From positions 1-23,006 of the forward strand of contig JBEKHI010000273.1 in assembly GCA_050012355.1 (NCBI GenBank): DNA of 23,006 bases, given 5' to 3'. Position numbers and translations under genes: made by a program. Position 1 is the first letter of the stretch. The number at the start of each line of letters is the position of its first letter. This DNA comes from JBEKHI01 sp050012355 (lineage in GTDB: Bacteria > Actinomycetota > Actinomycetes > Streptosporangiales > Streptosporangiaceae). Positions 13,867-21,041 of the stretch are shown one piece after another. The notes under the pieces were generated by a model. It was not told where the DNA came from, ran no database searches, and saw only the letters and a list, made by a program, of their open reading frames with translations.

Positions 13867-14996
13867 GCGTAGATACGCTGCGGCACGACCAGGTACTTGA
13901 AGTCCTCACCACCGGTGATGACGGCGGGCTTGGTGCTGGACGTGAAGTCGAGCTCGATCTGGGCCGGCCCCTCCTCGGTAGCTTTCACCGCCGCGACGTT
14001 GGCGGCGAGCACTCCGTCCAGCAGGTAATGCGGGCTGAACGCGATATCGGGCTCATCGCCGGTGAATTCCGCCGGAACCGTCTCGGTGGCCCGCGCGTGG
14101 CCCTTGCTGCCCGCCTCGATGGTGACCTGGCCCGAGCCGAACGACAACCGGACCGGGGACCCGGGCTCAGCGACAAGTGACACCCGGCGCAGCGCCTCGG
14201 CCAACCCGGCGGCCGGCAACTCGGCGTGACAGCCGAACTCGGCCGGGAACCGCGACCGGTATTTGATGAACTCCCCGGCGATCAGCCGCGTGGTGAGCCG
14301 CCGCTCCCCCGCGTCGAAGCCGACCATCGCGTCGGTCCCGGCGTCCGCGCCCAGCATGATCCGCACCGGGGTCCCGGCGCTCATCATCCTGGCCGCGTCG
14401 GTCATCGACCGCGCGGGCACCAGCAGCGACAACGGGTCGGATGACACTGGTTCCCAGCCGAGCTCACGCATCGCGAGCCGGTACCGGTCGGTGGCGACCA
14501 GCGTGATCGCGGCGCCCGATATCTCCAGGTTCACACCGGTGAGGATCGGCAGCGTGTCGTCCCGGCTCGCGGCCGGGGCGATCTGGCCGATCGCGACGGC
14601 GAACTCGCCGCCGTCCACCGTCCCGGCGAGCACCGGAAGCTCGGGCAGGGCCGGGTATTCATCGGGTGGCAGCGACACCAGGTTGAACGCCGCGCTGCCG
14701 CAGGTGATCGCGATACCGTCCGGGTCGTCAGCGAACAAAGCGGGATGACTGGGCAGCGACCGGGTGATCTCGGCGAGCAGCTTGCCGGGCACCAGCGCCG
14801 CCCCTGGCTCGGCGACCTCGGCCTCGATGGTCACGATGGCCGAAACGTCGTAGTCGAAGCAGGACAACGTGAGCTGCTGCGGCCCGGCGTGCAACAGCAT
14901 CCCCGACAACACGGGCAGCACCGGCTTGGATGGCAGCGCGCGGGCAACCCAGCCCACCGCCTCGGCAAGAGCGTCGCGATCAACCGTAAATCTCAT
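13863..14996 (-). CDS. dnaN: DNA polymerase III beta subunit (sliding clamp), probable paralogue
   Basis: The 377-residue protein covers the three clamp domains: MRFTVDRDALAEAVGWVARALPSKP at the N-terminus, the middle domain with TLPILTGVNLEI and LVATDRYRLAMREL, and a C-terminal domain ending DFKYLVVPQRIYA. It would encircle DNA and tether polymerases. Canonical clamps end close to MPMRL, residues that shape the partner-binding cleft; here that end is VPQRIYA, a notable change. No dnaA, recF, gyrB or DnaA-box cluster is nearby, so this is not the usual origin locus, and a second, specialised clamp (for example for repair polymerases) is my inference. ATG 14996 follows a CAAGAT hexamer by 6 nt, consistent with a leaderless start. 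Confidence 0.88.
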   Translation of the reverse strand: MRFTVDRDALAEAVGWVARALPSKPVLPVLSGMLLHAGPQQLTLSCFDYDVSAIVTIEAEVAEPGAALVPGKLLAEITRSLPSHPALFADDPDGIAITCGSAAFNLVSLPPDEYPALPELPVLAGTVDGGEFAVAIGQIAPAASRDDTLPILTGVNLEISGAAITLVATDRYRLAMRELGWEPVSSDPLSLLVPARSMTDAARMMSAGTPVRIMLGADAGTDAMVGFDAGERRLTTRLIAGEFIKYRSRFPAEFGCHAELPAAGLAEALRRVSLVAEPGSPVRLSFGSGQVTIEAGSKGHARATETVPAEFTGDEPDIAFSPHYLLDGVLAANVAAVKATEEGPAQIELDFTSSTKPAVITGGEDFKYLVVPQRIYA

Positions 14997-15057
14997 AAGG
15001 GCATCTTGACACGGGGGTCTGACATTCCGCCGCCCCCCTAGCCCGGCCGCTAGCCCG

Positions 15058-15105
15058 GTCGATGTGACATCGACCGCGATAGAGCACGGTCGATGTCACA
15101 TCGAC
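15058..15105. terminator. Perfect 18-bp stem-loop made of nested palindromes
   Basis: GTCGATGTGACATCGACC (15058-15075) and GGTCGATGTCACATCGAC (15088-15105) are perfect reverse complements around a 12-nt loop containing ATAGA. Each arm is itself a 17-bp palindrome (GTCGATGT, one base, ACATCGAC). It lies 8 bp after the stop of the minus-strand dienelactone hydrolase gene and about 60 bp before the start of the clamp gene, so it may be a terminator, an operator pair or a dispersed repeat. It is related to the structure at 4808-4861. Confidence 0.7.
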
Positions 15106-15112
15106 AGGCCGC

Positions 15113-15862
15113 TCAGGCCAGGTAGCGCCCGTACCAGTCCAGGATGCGCTTCCAGCCGTCGACGGCTGCCTCTGGGCGGTAGGAAGGGCGGTCTACGGAG
15201 AAGAACGCGTGGGCCGCTCCCTCGTAGGAGTGGAACTCGTACGTCTTGCCGTTGGCCTTGAGCGCGTCCTCGAGCTCGGCGACCTGCTCCGGCGAGGGGT
15301 ACTTGTCGTCGGCGCCGAACAGGCCGAGCAACGGGCAGTTCAGCTCCCCGGTCCGGTCGACCAGCGGCCCGACCTTCAGCGGCATGCCCTCCGGCGGGTT
15401 GCCCACCACGAACGCGCCGTAGCAGTCCACCGCGGCGTCCAGCGGCAGGCTGATCGCGGACAGGAATGACTGCCGTCCACCCGAGCAGTAGCCGATCACG
15501 CCGGCCTTGCCGTTGCTGTTGGACAGCCCGCGCAGGTACGCCAGCGCACCCGCCACGTCGCCGACCAGCCGGGCGTCGGGAACACCGCCACGGGACCGCG
15601 CGACAGCGGCGGCGTCGTCCGGCGGCGCGCCGGGCGCCTCACGCCAGTACAGGTTCGGCATCACCGCGTTGTAGCCCTCGGCGGCGAAACGCCGGGTGAT
15701 CTCCTTCGTGCCCTCGTCGTACCCGGGCATGTGGTGGATCACCACCACGCCGCCGATCGGTCCGGGCGTCAGCGGGCGGGCCGCGTACGCCTCGAGCGGG
15801 TCGCCGCCGTCGCCCTCGATGGTCACGGTCTCGGAAAGGAAAGCGTCGTAGGCCATGGTCAC
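15113..15862 (-). CDS. Dienelactone hydrolase family protein (copy 1)
   Basis: This is an alpha/beta-hydrolase of 249 residues with a Cys nucleophile in GVIGYCSGGRQ (C126), an acid at GADD (D185/D186) and His in GAAHAFFSVDRPSYRP (H218). These are the dienelactone hydrolase triad positions. The N-terminal VVIHHMPGYDEGTKEITRRFA and PNLYWREAPGAPPDD are also typical. Dienelactone hydrolase proper acts in chlorocatechol breakdown, but most family members have unknown esters or lactones as substrates and no catechol genes are nearby. GTG 15862 overlaps the upstream stop (GTGA); an ATG two codons later is also possible. It is the third gene of the operon and closely similar to copy 2, including at DNA level near the 3' end. 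Confidence 0.88.
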   Translation of the reverse strand: MTMAYDAFLSETVTIEGDGGDPLEAYAARPLTPGPIGGVVVIHHMPGYDEGTKEITRRFAAEGYNAVMPNLYWREAPGAPPDDAAAVARSRGGVPDARLVGDVAGALAYLRGLSNSNGKAGVIGYCSGGRQSFLSAISLPLDAAVDCYGAFVVGNPPEGMPLKVGPLVDRTGELNCPLLGLFGADDKYPSPEQVAELEDALKANGKTYEFHSYEGAAHAFFSVDRPSYRPEAAVDGWKRILDWYGRYLA

Positions 15863-16119
15863 TCCACCCCCGGCGGAACCTGGTCGAGGATCGACTCGAT
15901 GGCCTTGACCAGGGCGCGCGCCGATTCCTTGGTGAGCTCGACCGCGACCCGGGCCGACGGACCGTCGGCGGGACGCAGGAAGTCGATGTTCAGCGTGTGC
16001 CCGGCCTGCGCGTGTACCGGGTGATCGAAGTACACGCTGGCGTCGGTGACGCCGAACCAGCCGTTGGCTCCCTTGGCACTCCCCTCTACGGAGAGCGTCT
16101 CAGTGATGTATGTACACAT
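15859..16119 (-). CDS. DUF6295 family small protein
   Basis: This 86-residue soluble protein matches what I recall of the DUF6295 family: MCTYITETLSVEGSAKGANGWFG at the start, then VYFDHPVHAQAGHTLNIDF, and a C-terminal helix ESARALVKAIESIL. No catalytic motif is known. The paired His residues in the middle (DHPVHAQAGH) could bind a metal; that is a guess. It sits 2 bp after the stop of copy 2 and overlaps the start of copy 1 by four bases, so all three are made together. A role as partner of the two hydrolases is inferred from this sandwich arrangement. Confidence 0.75.
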   Translation of the reverse strand: MCTYITETLSVEGSAKGANGWFGVTDASVYFDHPVHAQAGHTLNIDFLRPADGPSARVAVELTKESARALVKAIESILDQVPPGVE

Positions 16120-16121
16120 AA

Positions 16122-16874
16122 CTATCCTTCCAGATGCCGGCCGAACCAGGTGCGGATGTGCTTCCAGCCGTCCACCGCGGCCTCCGGCCGGTAGCTTGGC
16201 CTATCGACGGAGAAGAACGCGTGCCCGGCTCCCTCATAGGAGTGGAATTCGTACGTCTTGTCGTTTGCCTTGAGCTCGTCCTCGAGCTGAGCGACGTTCT
16301 CCGGTGATGGCGAGGCGTCCTCGAGACCGAACAGCCCGAGTATCGGCGCCTCAAGCCGCGGCACTCGGTCGAGCAGCTGCGGGACTCCGGCGAGCGGGTG
16401 CTGTCCTGGCGGCGGGTTGACGATCCACCCGCCGTAGCAATCCACCACCGCGTCGACCGGGATGCTCGTGGCTACCAGGAACGCATGGTAACCGCCTGAG
16501 CAGTGCCCGATCACGCCGACCTTGCCATTGCTGCTGGACAGCCCGCGAAGATAGGCCGCGGCACCGGAGGCGTCCGCCACCACTCGTTCGTTCGGCAACG
16601 GCAATTTGCCCTGGGCGCGGGCGGCGGCCATCGCGTCGTCCGGCGCGGCACCTGGGGCCTCACGGTGGTACAAGTTGGGCACTACCGCGTTGAAGCCCAT
16701 CGCCGCCAACGTCCGGGCGAATTCCTTAGTTTCTCTGTCATATCCCGGCAAATGATGAATAAGGATGACCCCACCGGCCGGCCCAGGGCTGAGCGGCCGG
16801 GCCGAGTAGGCTTCGATAGAGGTACCGTCACCACTGGTGATCGTCACCGTCTCGGCAAGCACCGCGTCGTACAT
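16122..16874 (-). CDS. Dienelactone hydrolase family protein (copy 2)
   Basis: This is a 250-residue alpha/beta-hydrolase paralogous to the gene at 15113. The nucleophile elbow is VIGHCSGGYH (C125), the acid lies in GLED (E185/D186) and the His in GAGHAFFSVDRPSYRP (H218). The N-terminal region reads ILIHHLPGYDRETKEFA and PNLYHREAPGAAPDDAM. The middle loop (NPPPGQHPLAGVPQLLDRVPRLEAP) differs most from copy 1, suggesting different substrates. A strong ribosome binding site (AAAGGAG) precedes ATG 16874, making this the first gene of the operon. It is divergent from the aldo/keto reductase, so the two units may share a signal. Confidence 0.88.
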   Translation of the reverse strand: MYDAVLAETVTITSGDGTSIEAYSARPLSPGPAGGVILIHHLPGYDRETKEFARTLAAMGFNAVVPNLYHREAPGAAPDDAMAAARAQGKLPLPNERVVADASGAAAYLRGLSSSNGKVGVIGHCSGGYHAFLVATSIPVDAVVDCYGGWIVNPPPGQHPLAGVPQLLDRVPRLEAPILGLFGLEDASPSPENVAQLEDELKANDKTYEFHSYEGAGHAFFSVDRPSYRPEAAVDGWKHIRTWFGRHLEG

Positions 16875-16938
16875 GCGAGCTCCTTTCTAGGATGCTTCAA
16901 ACACATCCCACCACATCGTTAGCCATGCGAATCACCGA

Positions 16939-16944
16939 TAGGAT
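16939..16944 (+). promoter_or_regulatory. -10-like hexamer for the aldo/keto reductase
   Basis: TAGGAT ends 6 nt before GTG 16951, with no ribosome binding site between. Transcription would start at the first codon, giving a leaderless mRNA. The -35 is not recognisable. Confidence 0.4.
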
Positions 16945-16950
16945 CAATTC

Positions 16951-17979
16951 GTGACCTACATCGCCGCTGATGATCGTTACTCCCAGACTCCCTACCGCCG
17001 CTGCGGCCGTAGCGGGGTCAAGCTTCCCGAGGTCTCGCTCGGCCTGTGGCAGAACTTTGGCGACAACCGCCCGCTGGACACCCAGCGGGCGATCCTTCGC
17101 CGGGCCTTCGACCTCGGTATTACCCACTTCGATCTCGCCAACAACTACGGACCGCCCTATGGAAGCGCCGAGACTAACTTCGGGGGGCTGTTCGCCGAGG
17201 ACTTCCGCCCGTACCGGGACGAGCTGGTCATTTCCACCAAGGCCGGTTACGACATGTGGCCGGGCCCGTACGGTGAGTGGGGATCACGGAAGTACCTGCT
17301 GGCCAGCCTGGACCAGTCGCTGAAGCGGATGGGCCTCGAGTACGTCGACATCTTCTACAGCCACCGTTTCGACCCCGAGACGCCGCTGGAAGAGACGATG
17401 GGCGCGCTGGACACCGCGGTGCGCAGCGGCCGGGCGCTATACGCCGGGATCTCGTCCTATTCACCGGAACGCACCACCGAAGCCGCCCAGATCCTGCGCT
17501 CACTCGGCACGCCGCTGCTGATCCACCAGCCGTCCTACTCGATGCTGAACCGCTGGATCGAGGGCGGCCTGCTCGATGTGCTCGAGACCGAGGGTGTCGG
17601 CTGCATCGCGTTCTCCCCGCTGGCGCAGGGCCTGCTGACCTCGCGCTACCTGTCGGGTTCCATTCCCGACGGGTCCCGCGCCTCGGAGAACGGATCGCTG
17701 TCGAAGTCGCAGCTGACCGACCAGACCCTGGCCCACTTGCGGACGCTGAACTCCATCGCGGCGAATCGCGGTCAGACACTCGCCCAGCTCGCGATCCAGT
17801 GGACGATACGCGACCCACGGGTGACGTCCGCGCTGATCGGGGCCTCCAGCGTCGCGCAGCTCGAGGAGAACCTGGCTGCTGTCCAGGGTCCGGAGCTGAC
17901 GGCCGATGAGCTGTCGGCGATCGACCGAGACGCGGTGGACGCGGGCATCAACATCTGGTCCGCTTCCAGCTCGCGCTGA
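16951..17979 (+). CDS. YghZ-like aldo/keto reductase
   Basis: This 342-residue NADPH-dependent oxidoreductase has a TIM-barrel fold and is closest by motif to the L-glyceraldehyde 3-phosphate reductase group. The AKR tetrad is visible: D61 and Y66 in THFDLANNYGP, K97 in ISTKAGYD and H138 in IFYSHRFD. The C-terminal cofactor-binding segment SALIGASSVAQLEENL is typical. GTG 16951 gives the family N-terminus (RYSQTPYRRCGRSGVKLPEVSLGLWQNFGD). These enzymes reduce aldehydes such as methylglyoxal and L-glyceraldehyde 3-phosphate. With two dienelactone hydrolases divergently next to it, a role in detoxifying reactive carbonyls or lactones is possible but unproven. Confidence 0.9.
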   Translation: MTYIAADDRYSQTPYRRCGRSGVKLPEVSLGLWQNFGDNRPLDTQRAILRRAFDLGITHFDLANNYGPPYGSAETNFGGLFAEDFRPYRDELVISTKAGYDMWPGPYGEWGSRKYLLASLDQSLKRMGLEYVDIFYSHRFDPETPLEETMGALDTAVRSGRALYAGISSYSPERTTEAAQILRSLGTPLLIHQPSYSMLNRWIEGGLLDVLETEGVGCIAFSPLAQGLLTSRYLSGSIPDGSRASENGSLSKSQLTDQTLAHLRTLNSIAANRGQTLAQLAIQWTIRDPRVTSALIGASSVAQLEENLAAVQGPELTADELSAIDRDAVDAGINIWSASSSR

Positions 17980-18019
17980 CCCGGCGTACGATTTCAGGCC
18001 CCCGACGACCGGCGGACTC

Positions 18020-18163
18020 GTGATGGCTCAGCTGCTGCGACAGGCAGTCGCCCAGGGTTTCCCCGTGGTGGTCGCGGTCCGCCCGGACGTCACCGACGAG
18101 GAACTGAGCGAGGCATTCACCAAGGTCCGCGAGGTCATCGCCGAAGCGTGCCTCGCCGCGTAA
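18020..18163 (+). CDS. Small hypothetical protein
   Basis: This short frame begins GTG-ATG and encodes about 47 residues (MAQLLRQAVAQGFPVVVAVR, then DVTDEELSEAFTKVREVIAE and a short end). I do not recognise it. Third codon positions are strongly G/C, as in real genes here, and the sequence predicts a soluble strand-helix peptide. It lies 40 bp after the aldo/keto reductase stop, with only a weak ribosome binding site (GGCGGA). It could be a genuine small protein or the remnant of a larger gene. Confidence 0.45.
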   Translation: MMAQLLRQAVAQGFPVVVAVRPDVTDEELSEAFTKVREVIAEACLAA

Positions 18164-18201
18164 CAAACAGGGCATTCGCGCCATCTTGCCCCCCCCGCAG
18201 C

Positions 18202-18329
18202 GCCCGGCGATTATGGTCGGTGCTGCATTACCCAGCCTCTTTGGCGGTTGGTGCAGCACCGACCATGATCACCCCGGGCCTAGAGGCCGAGGCGACGACC
18301 AACGTAACCGGGTGATATCCCCGCAAACC
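18202..18329. repeat. Dispersed hairpin repeat, full-length copy C
   Basis: The ~128-bp element starts GCCCGGCGATTATGG. A perfect 15-bp stem follows: ATGGTCGGTGCTGCA (18213-18227) and TGCAGCACCGACCAT (18252-18266), with a 24-nt loop containing GCCTCTTT. TGATCACCC overlaps the end of the stem and can pair with GGGTGATA at 18310-18317, closing a second large loop. It then ends with CCCCGCAAACCC. Copy B is the full-length relative, copy A the partial one. It occupies the gap between the small hypothetical gene and the convergently oriented TetR gene. Confidence 0.82.
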
Positions 18330-18367
18330 CGCGAAACGGCGGGTACTGTCGCGCCCGTTATGTCGGG

Positions 18368-18928
18368 TTACCGCGCGCTTGTTGCGCGCAGTCCATCCAG
18401 GTACACGTCCAAGACCCGGGCGGCGACGTCCTTGCCTGACTGGACGGCGACCCCGCTGATGGCGGCGACAGCGGTGAACACGTCCGGCCAGGAGACGTCC
18501 GCCCGTACCGCTCCAGCCTGCTGAGCGCGGGCGAGCAGGTCGTGCCCGGCTGTCATCATGCCGGCGCAGGTGACGCGCAGCTCTGAGTCGCCATCGATCA
18601 GCGCGCCGACCATCGTTCCCGGCAGCCCCTCGTATGGGCCGATCCGGCTGGTCATGTCGCGTAGCCAGTCGCGGAACGCGTCCTCCGGCGATTCCCTGGA
18701 GGACAGCTCCGCCGCGCGGGCGGTCAGCCGCCGCACCCCGCCATCGATCACCGCCGCGAGAAGCGCCTCCCTGGTCGGGAAGTGCCGGTACAGCGTGCCG
18801 ATCCCGACCCCGGCGCGGCGGGCGATGTCCCGCAGCGACGCGTCCACGCCTTGCTCGGCGATGACCTGGCGCGCGACGTCCAGGAGTTCCTCCCGGTTAC
18901 GCCGGGCATCGGCACGAAGATCGGTCAC
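18368..18928 (-). CDS. TetR family transcriptional repressor
   Basis: This 186-residue regulator has an N-terminal HTH (REELLDVARQVIAEQG, SLRDIARRAGVGIGTLYRHFPTREALLAAV, about residues 12-60) and a helical ligand-binding domain in the rest. It probably binds the two palindromes between its start and the divergent MFS gene. Ligand binding would relieve repression of the pump. ATG 18928 fits the family's length. On its own strand a perfect TATAAT (18968-18973) lies between the operators. The efflux substrate is unknown. Confidence 0.93.
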   Translation of the reverse strand: MTDLRADARRNREELLDVARQVIAEQGVDASLRDIARRAGVGIGTLYRHFPTREALLAAVIDGGVRRLTARAAELSSRESPEDAFRDWLRDMTSRIGPYEGLPGTMVGALIDGDSELRVTCAGMMTAGHDLLARAQQAGAVRADVSWPDVFTAVAAISGVAVQSGKDVAARVLDVYLDGLRATSAR

Positions 18929-18945
18929 AGCTAAGCCAACTCCCT

Positions 18946-18990
18946 TGCATCCGGAGCACTGCTCCGATTATATTCGGAGCACCGCTCCAC
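18946..18990. promoter_or_regulatory. Divergent promoter with two TetR operators
   Basis: Two 15-bp near-identical palindromes, CGGAGCACTGCTCCG (18953-18967) and CGGAGCACCGCTCCA (18976-18990), are spaced 23 bp centre to centre. Plus-strand TTGCAT (18946-18951), 18 bp and TATATT (18970-18975) form the pump promoter. The first operator lies in its spacer and the second at its start point. Minus-strand TATAAT (18968-18973) is the regulator's -10. Binding would repress both directions. Confidence 0.85.
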
Positions 18991-19007
18991 ATCTTACGGG
19001 AGGCTAG

Positions 19008-20420
19008 ATGGCTGAGGCCAGTGAGCGCGAGCTACGGCGGACAATGGTCGCCGTGGTGTTCGGCGCTCTGATGTCCATGCTCGACACGACGATCGTCAAC
19101 ATCGCGATCCGCACCTTGTCGCTGCGACTGCGCACGGACCTGTCGTCGGTCCAGTGGGTGGTGACCGGGTACCTGCTCGCGCTCGCCGCGACGCTGCCAT
19201 TGGCGGGCTGGCTGGCCGACCGGGTCGGCCCGCGGCGGTTGTACGTATGGTCGATCGCCGTCTTCACGGTGATGTCGGTGGCCTGCGGGTTCTCGTCTTC
19301 GGTGGGTGAACTGATCGGGTTCCGCGTGCTGCAGGGCATCGCGGGCGCGCTGACCATGCCAGTCGGGCAGATCATCATGGTCCGGGTGGCCGGCCGGGAG
19401 CGGATAGCCCGAGTGATGGGCACGATCAGCATCCCGATCGTGATGGCACCCGTGTTCGGGCCGGTCATCGGCGGCCTGCTCGTCGAGCACCTGGGCTGGC
19501 AGTGGATCTTCTTCGTCAACCTGCCGGTCGGCCTGGTGGCGATTCCGCTGTCGCTGTGGCTTCTTCCCCGGGAGCCCGTCTCGCGGTCCCCACTGCCGGA
19601 CATTCCTGGATTTATCATGATCAGCGGTGGTTCGGTGGCCGCTACCTACGGGCTAGCCTCCGCCGGAGGACCGGCTGTGCGGGTGTGGCTACCGATTGGC
19701 CTTGGCATCGTGCTGCTGGGCGCGTTCGTGCTGCGGTCGGCCCGGCGGACTCGGCCACTGCTGGACGTCCGGCTGTACAGAAACCCGGCCTACTCGGCAA
19801 GTTCGCTGGTGAACTTCGCACTCGGCGCCGCCATCTTCGGCGCGATGATCCTGATGCCGCTGTACTACCAGTCGGTCCGGCATCTGGACCCGGTGCTGAC
19901 CGGGTTGCTGGTGGCCCCGACTGGAATCGGCGCGGCCATCGCGATGCGGCTCGCCGCTCGGCTGACGGACCGGATCGGCAGCGGCTGGACCGCGGTGATC
20001 GGCGGATCGCTCGGCGTGCTTGGCACGATCCCGTTCCTGTTCCTCGGGTCATCCACGCCTTACCTGTGGATCTCGGCGGCGATGGTCATCCGGGGCATCG
20101 GCATCAGCCTGTGCATGATCCCGGCGATGACCGCCATCTACCGCTCGGTACCGCCGGCGTCCACCAGCGACGCGACCACCCAGCTCAGTGTGCTGAACCG
20201 GCTCGGCGGCTCCACCGGAACCGCGGTGTTCACCGTCGTGCTCTCGCGGTCGCTGGCGGCCGGAGCCGGAGCGGCGGCGTACGGCGACGCGTTCCGCTGG
20301 GCGCTCGCGGCCGCCGTTCTCGCCGTCGTACCGGCCGCCTTCCTGCTCCGCATCGAATCCCGGCGGCGCGCCACAGAGGTCGCGACCGCCGCCGAGCCCA
20401 AGGTTCCCACCGCATCCTGA
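19008..20420 (+). CDS. DHA2-type MFS multidrug exporter
   Basis: This 470-residue inner-membrane transporter has about 14 helices. Helix 1 carries VFGALMSMLDTTIVNIAI with the DHA2 Asp, the 2-3 loop has GWLADRVGPRRLYVWS, helix 4 has GFRVLQGIAGAL and motif C is MAPVFGPVIGGLLVE. These are typical proton-driven drug exporters. A good ribosome binding site (GGGAGG) precedes ATG 19008. The divergent TetR gene and operators indicate substrate-induced expression. Unlike the pump gene at 7273, this frame is intact. Confidence 0.93.
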   Translation: MAEASERELRRTMVAVVFGALMSMLDTTIVNIAIRTLSLRLRTDLSSVQWVVTGYLLALAATLPLAGWLADRVGPRRLYVWSIAVFTVMSVACGFSSSVGELIGFRVLQGIAGALTMPVGQIIMVRVAGRERIARVMGTISIPIVMAPVFGPVIGGLLVEHLGWQWIFFVNLPVGLVAIPLSLWLLPREPVSRSPLPDIPGFIMISGGSVAATYGLASAGGPAVRVWLPIGLGIVLLGAFVLRSARRTRPLLDVRLYRNPAYSASSLVNFALGAAIFGAMILMPLYYQSVRHLDPVLTGLLVAPTGIGAAIAMRLAARLTDRIGSGWTAVIGGSLGVLGTIPFLFLGSSTPYLWISAAMVIRGIGISLCMIPAMTAIYRSVPPASTSDATTQLSVLNRLGGSTGTAVFTVVLSRSLAAGAGAAAYGDAFRWALAAAVLAVVPAAFLLRIESRRRATEVATAAEPKVPTAS

Positions 20421-20435
20421 GGCGGGGCTCCGCTG

Positions 20436-20501
20436 CCGTTTCTGGTCGGTGCCGCACTACCCCCACTCTTTCAAGGGCAGCGCCGCACCGACCAGAAACG
20501 G
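20436..20501. terminator. Long hairpin between convergent genes, related to the dispersed repeat
   Basis: CCGTTTCTGGTCGGTGC (20436-20452) and GCACCGACCAGAAACGG (20485-20501) are a perfect 17-bp inverted repeat. The core (TGGTCGGTGCCGCACTACCC, a loop with CTCTTT, then CGCCGCACCGACCA) matches the hairpin of the dispersed repeat at 18213-18266. The right half with TGATCAC is absent. It lies 15 bp after the MFS stop and 33 bp from the end of the convergent gene, so it may terminate both. Confidence 0.65.
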
Positions 20502-20534
20502 TCGGCTGCCGAGTCTTCGGTCTGGTCCGGTGAC

Positions 20535-20924
20535 TTACTGGGCGAGCTGCTGGACGGTCAGCTGGTAGTCCTCCTGGATCAGCCCGTCCTCGCCCACGAT
20601 CAGGAAGATCCTGGCTGACCAGACGACCTCGTCATCCAGTGTCACGAATTGCACCCCGCCGATGATGACGTCATCGTGGCGGGTGATGTCGCCGGCCGGG
20701 GTGATGGAGAAGCCGCGGTCGACCACGAACTGGTGGTGGGCTTCGGCAACCCGCTTCTCGAGCTCGGCGTGGCCGCGGAACTGAATTCCTTCGACGTACT
20801 CGACAGCATCCGGGGCCCACAGGCCCGCGATGGCCGCCCGCCGGGCCTCAGCGTCGGGCTCCCGCCACACGGCCAGGTACCGGCTGGCGATCTCGTCCGT
20901 ATTCACCGTGGTGATCTTCGTCAT
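20535..20924 (-). CDS. SnoaL/NTF2-like protein
   Basis: This 129-residue protein has the NTF2-like cone fold. It has an N-terminal helix pair (EIASRYLAVWREPDAEARRAAIAGLWAPDAVEYV), a helix AELEKRVAEAHHQFV, and C-terminal strands (DDVIIGGVQFVTLDDEVVWSARIFLIV). Relatives include polyketide cyclases, isomerases and many of unknown role; the pocket residues do not point to one reaction. A good ribosome binding site (AAAGGGA) precedes ATG 20924. It is divergent from the MerR-type regulator, which may control it. Confidence 0.8.
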   Translation of the reverse strand: MTKITTVNTDEIASRYLAVWREPDAEARRAAIAGLWAPDAVEYVEGIQFRGHAELEKRVAEAHHQFVVDRGFSITPAGDITRHDDVIIGGVQFVTLDDEVVWSARIFLIVGEDGLIQEDYQLTVQQLAQ

Positions 20925-21003
20925 GGTTGTTTCCCTTTCTTTGCGATGGCAAGGACGATGCTGGTGCCCGCCGTCGCAGGAGGGTCAAGGCACTAGGGCG
21001 GAG

Positions 21004-21034
21004 CAGACTCTCCCCCTACGGGAGACCACATAAT
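21004..21034 (+). promoter_or_regulatory. MerR-type promoter with 19-bp spacer and central dyad
   Basis: CAGACT (21004-21009) as -35 and CATAAT (21029-21034) as -10 are separated by 19 bp, the long spacer characteristic of MerR-regulated promoters. The dyad TCTCCC (21009-21014) and GGGAGA (21020-21025) is centred between them. The -10 covers ATG 21033, so the working start is probably GTG 21042, giving a leaderless mRNA under autoregulation. Confidence 0.65.
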
Positions 21035-21041
21035 GAGGAGC

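Noticed and set aside
13863..15105. Replication origin next to the clamp gene
   Set aside because: There is no dnaA, recF or gyrB, no cluster of DnaA boxes and no AT-rich unwinding region. The nested palindromes at 15058 are GC-rich and unlike DnaA boxes.
15058..15105. CRP-type site built from TGTGA and TCACA
   Set aside because: The two half-sites are not separated by the required 6 bp; they belong to the arms of a larger stem-loop.
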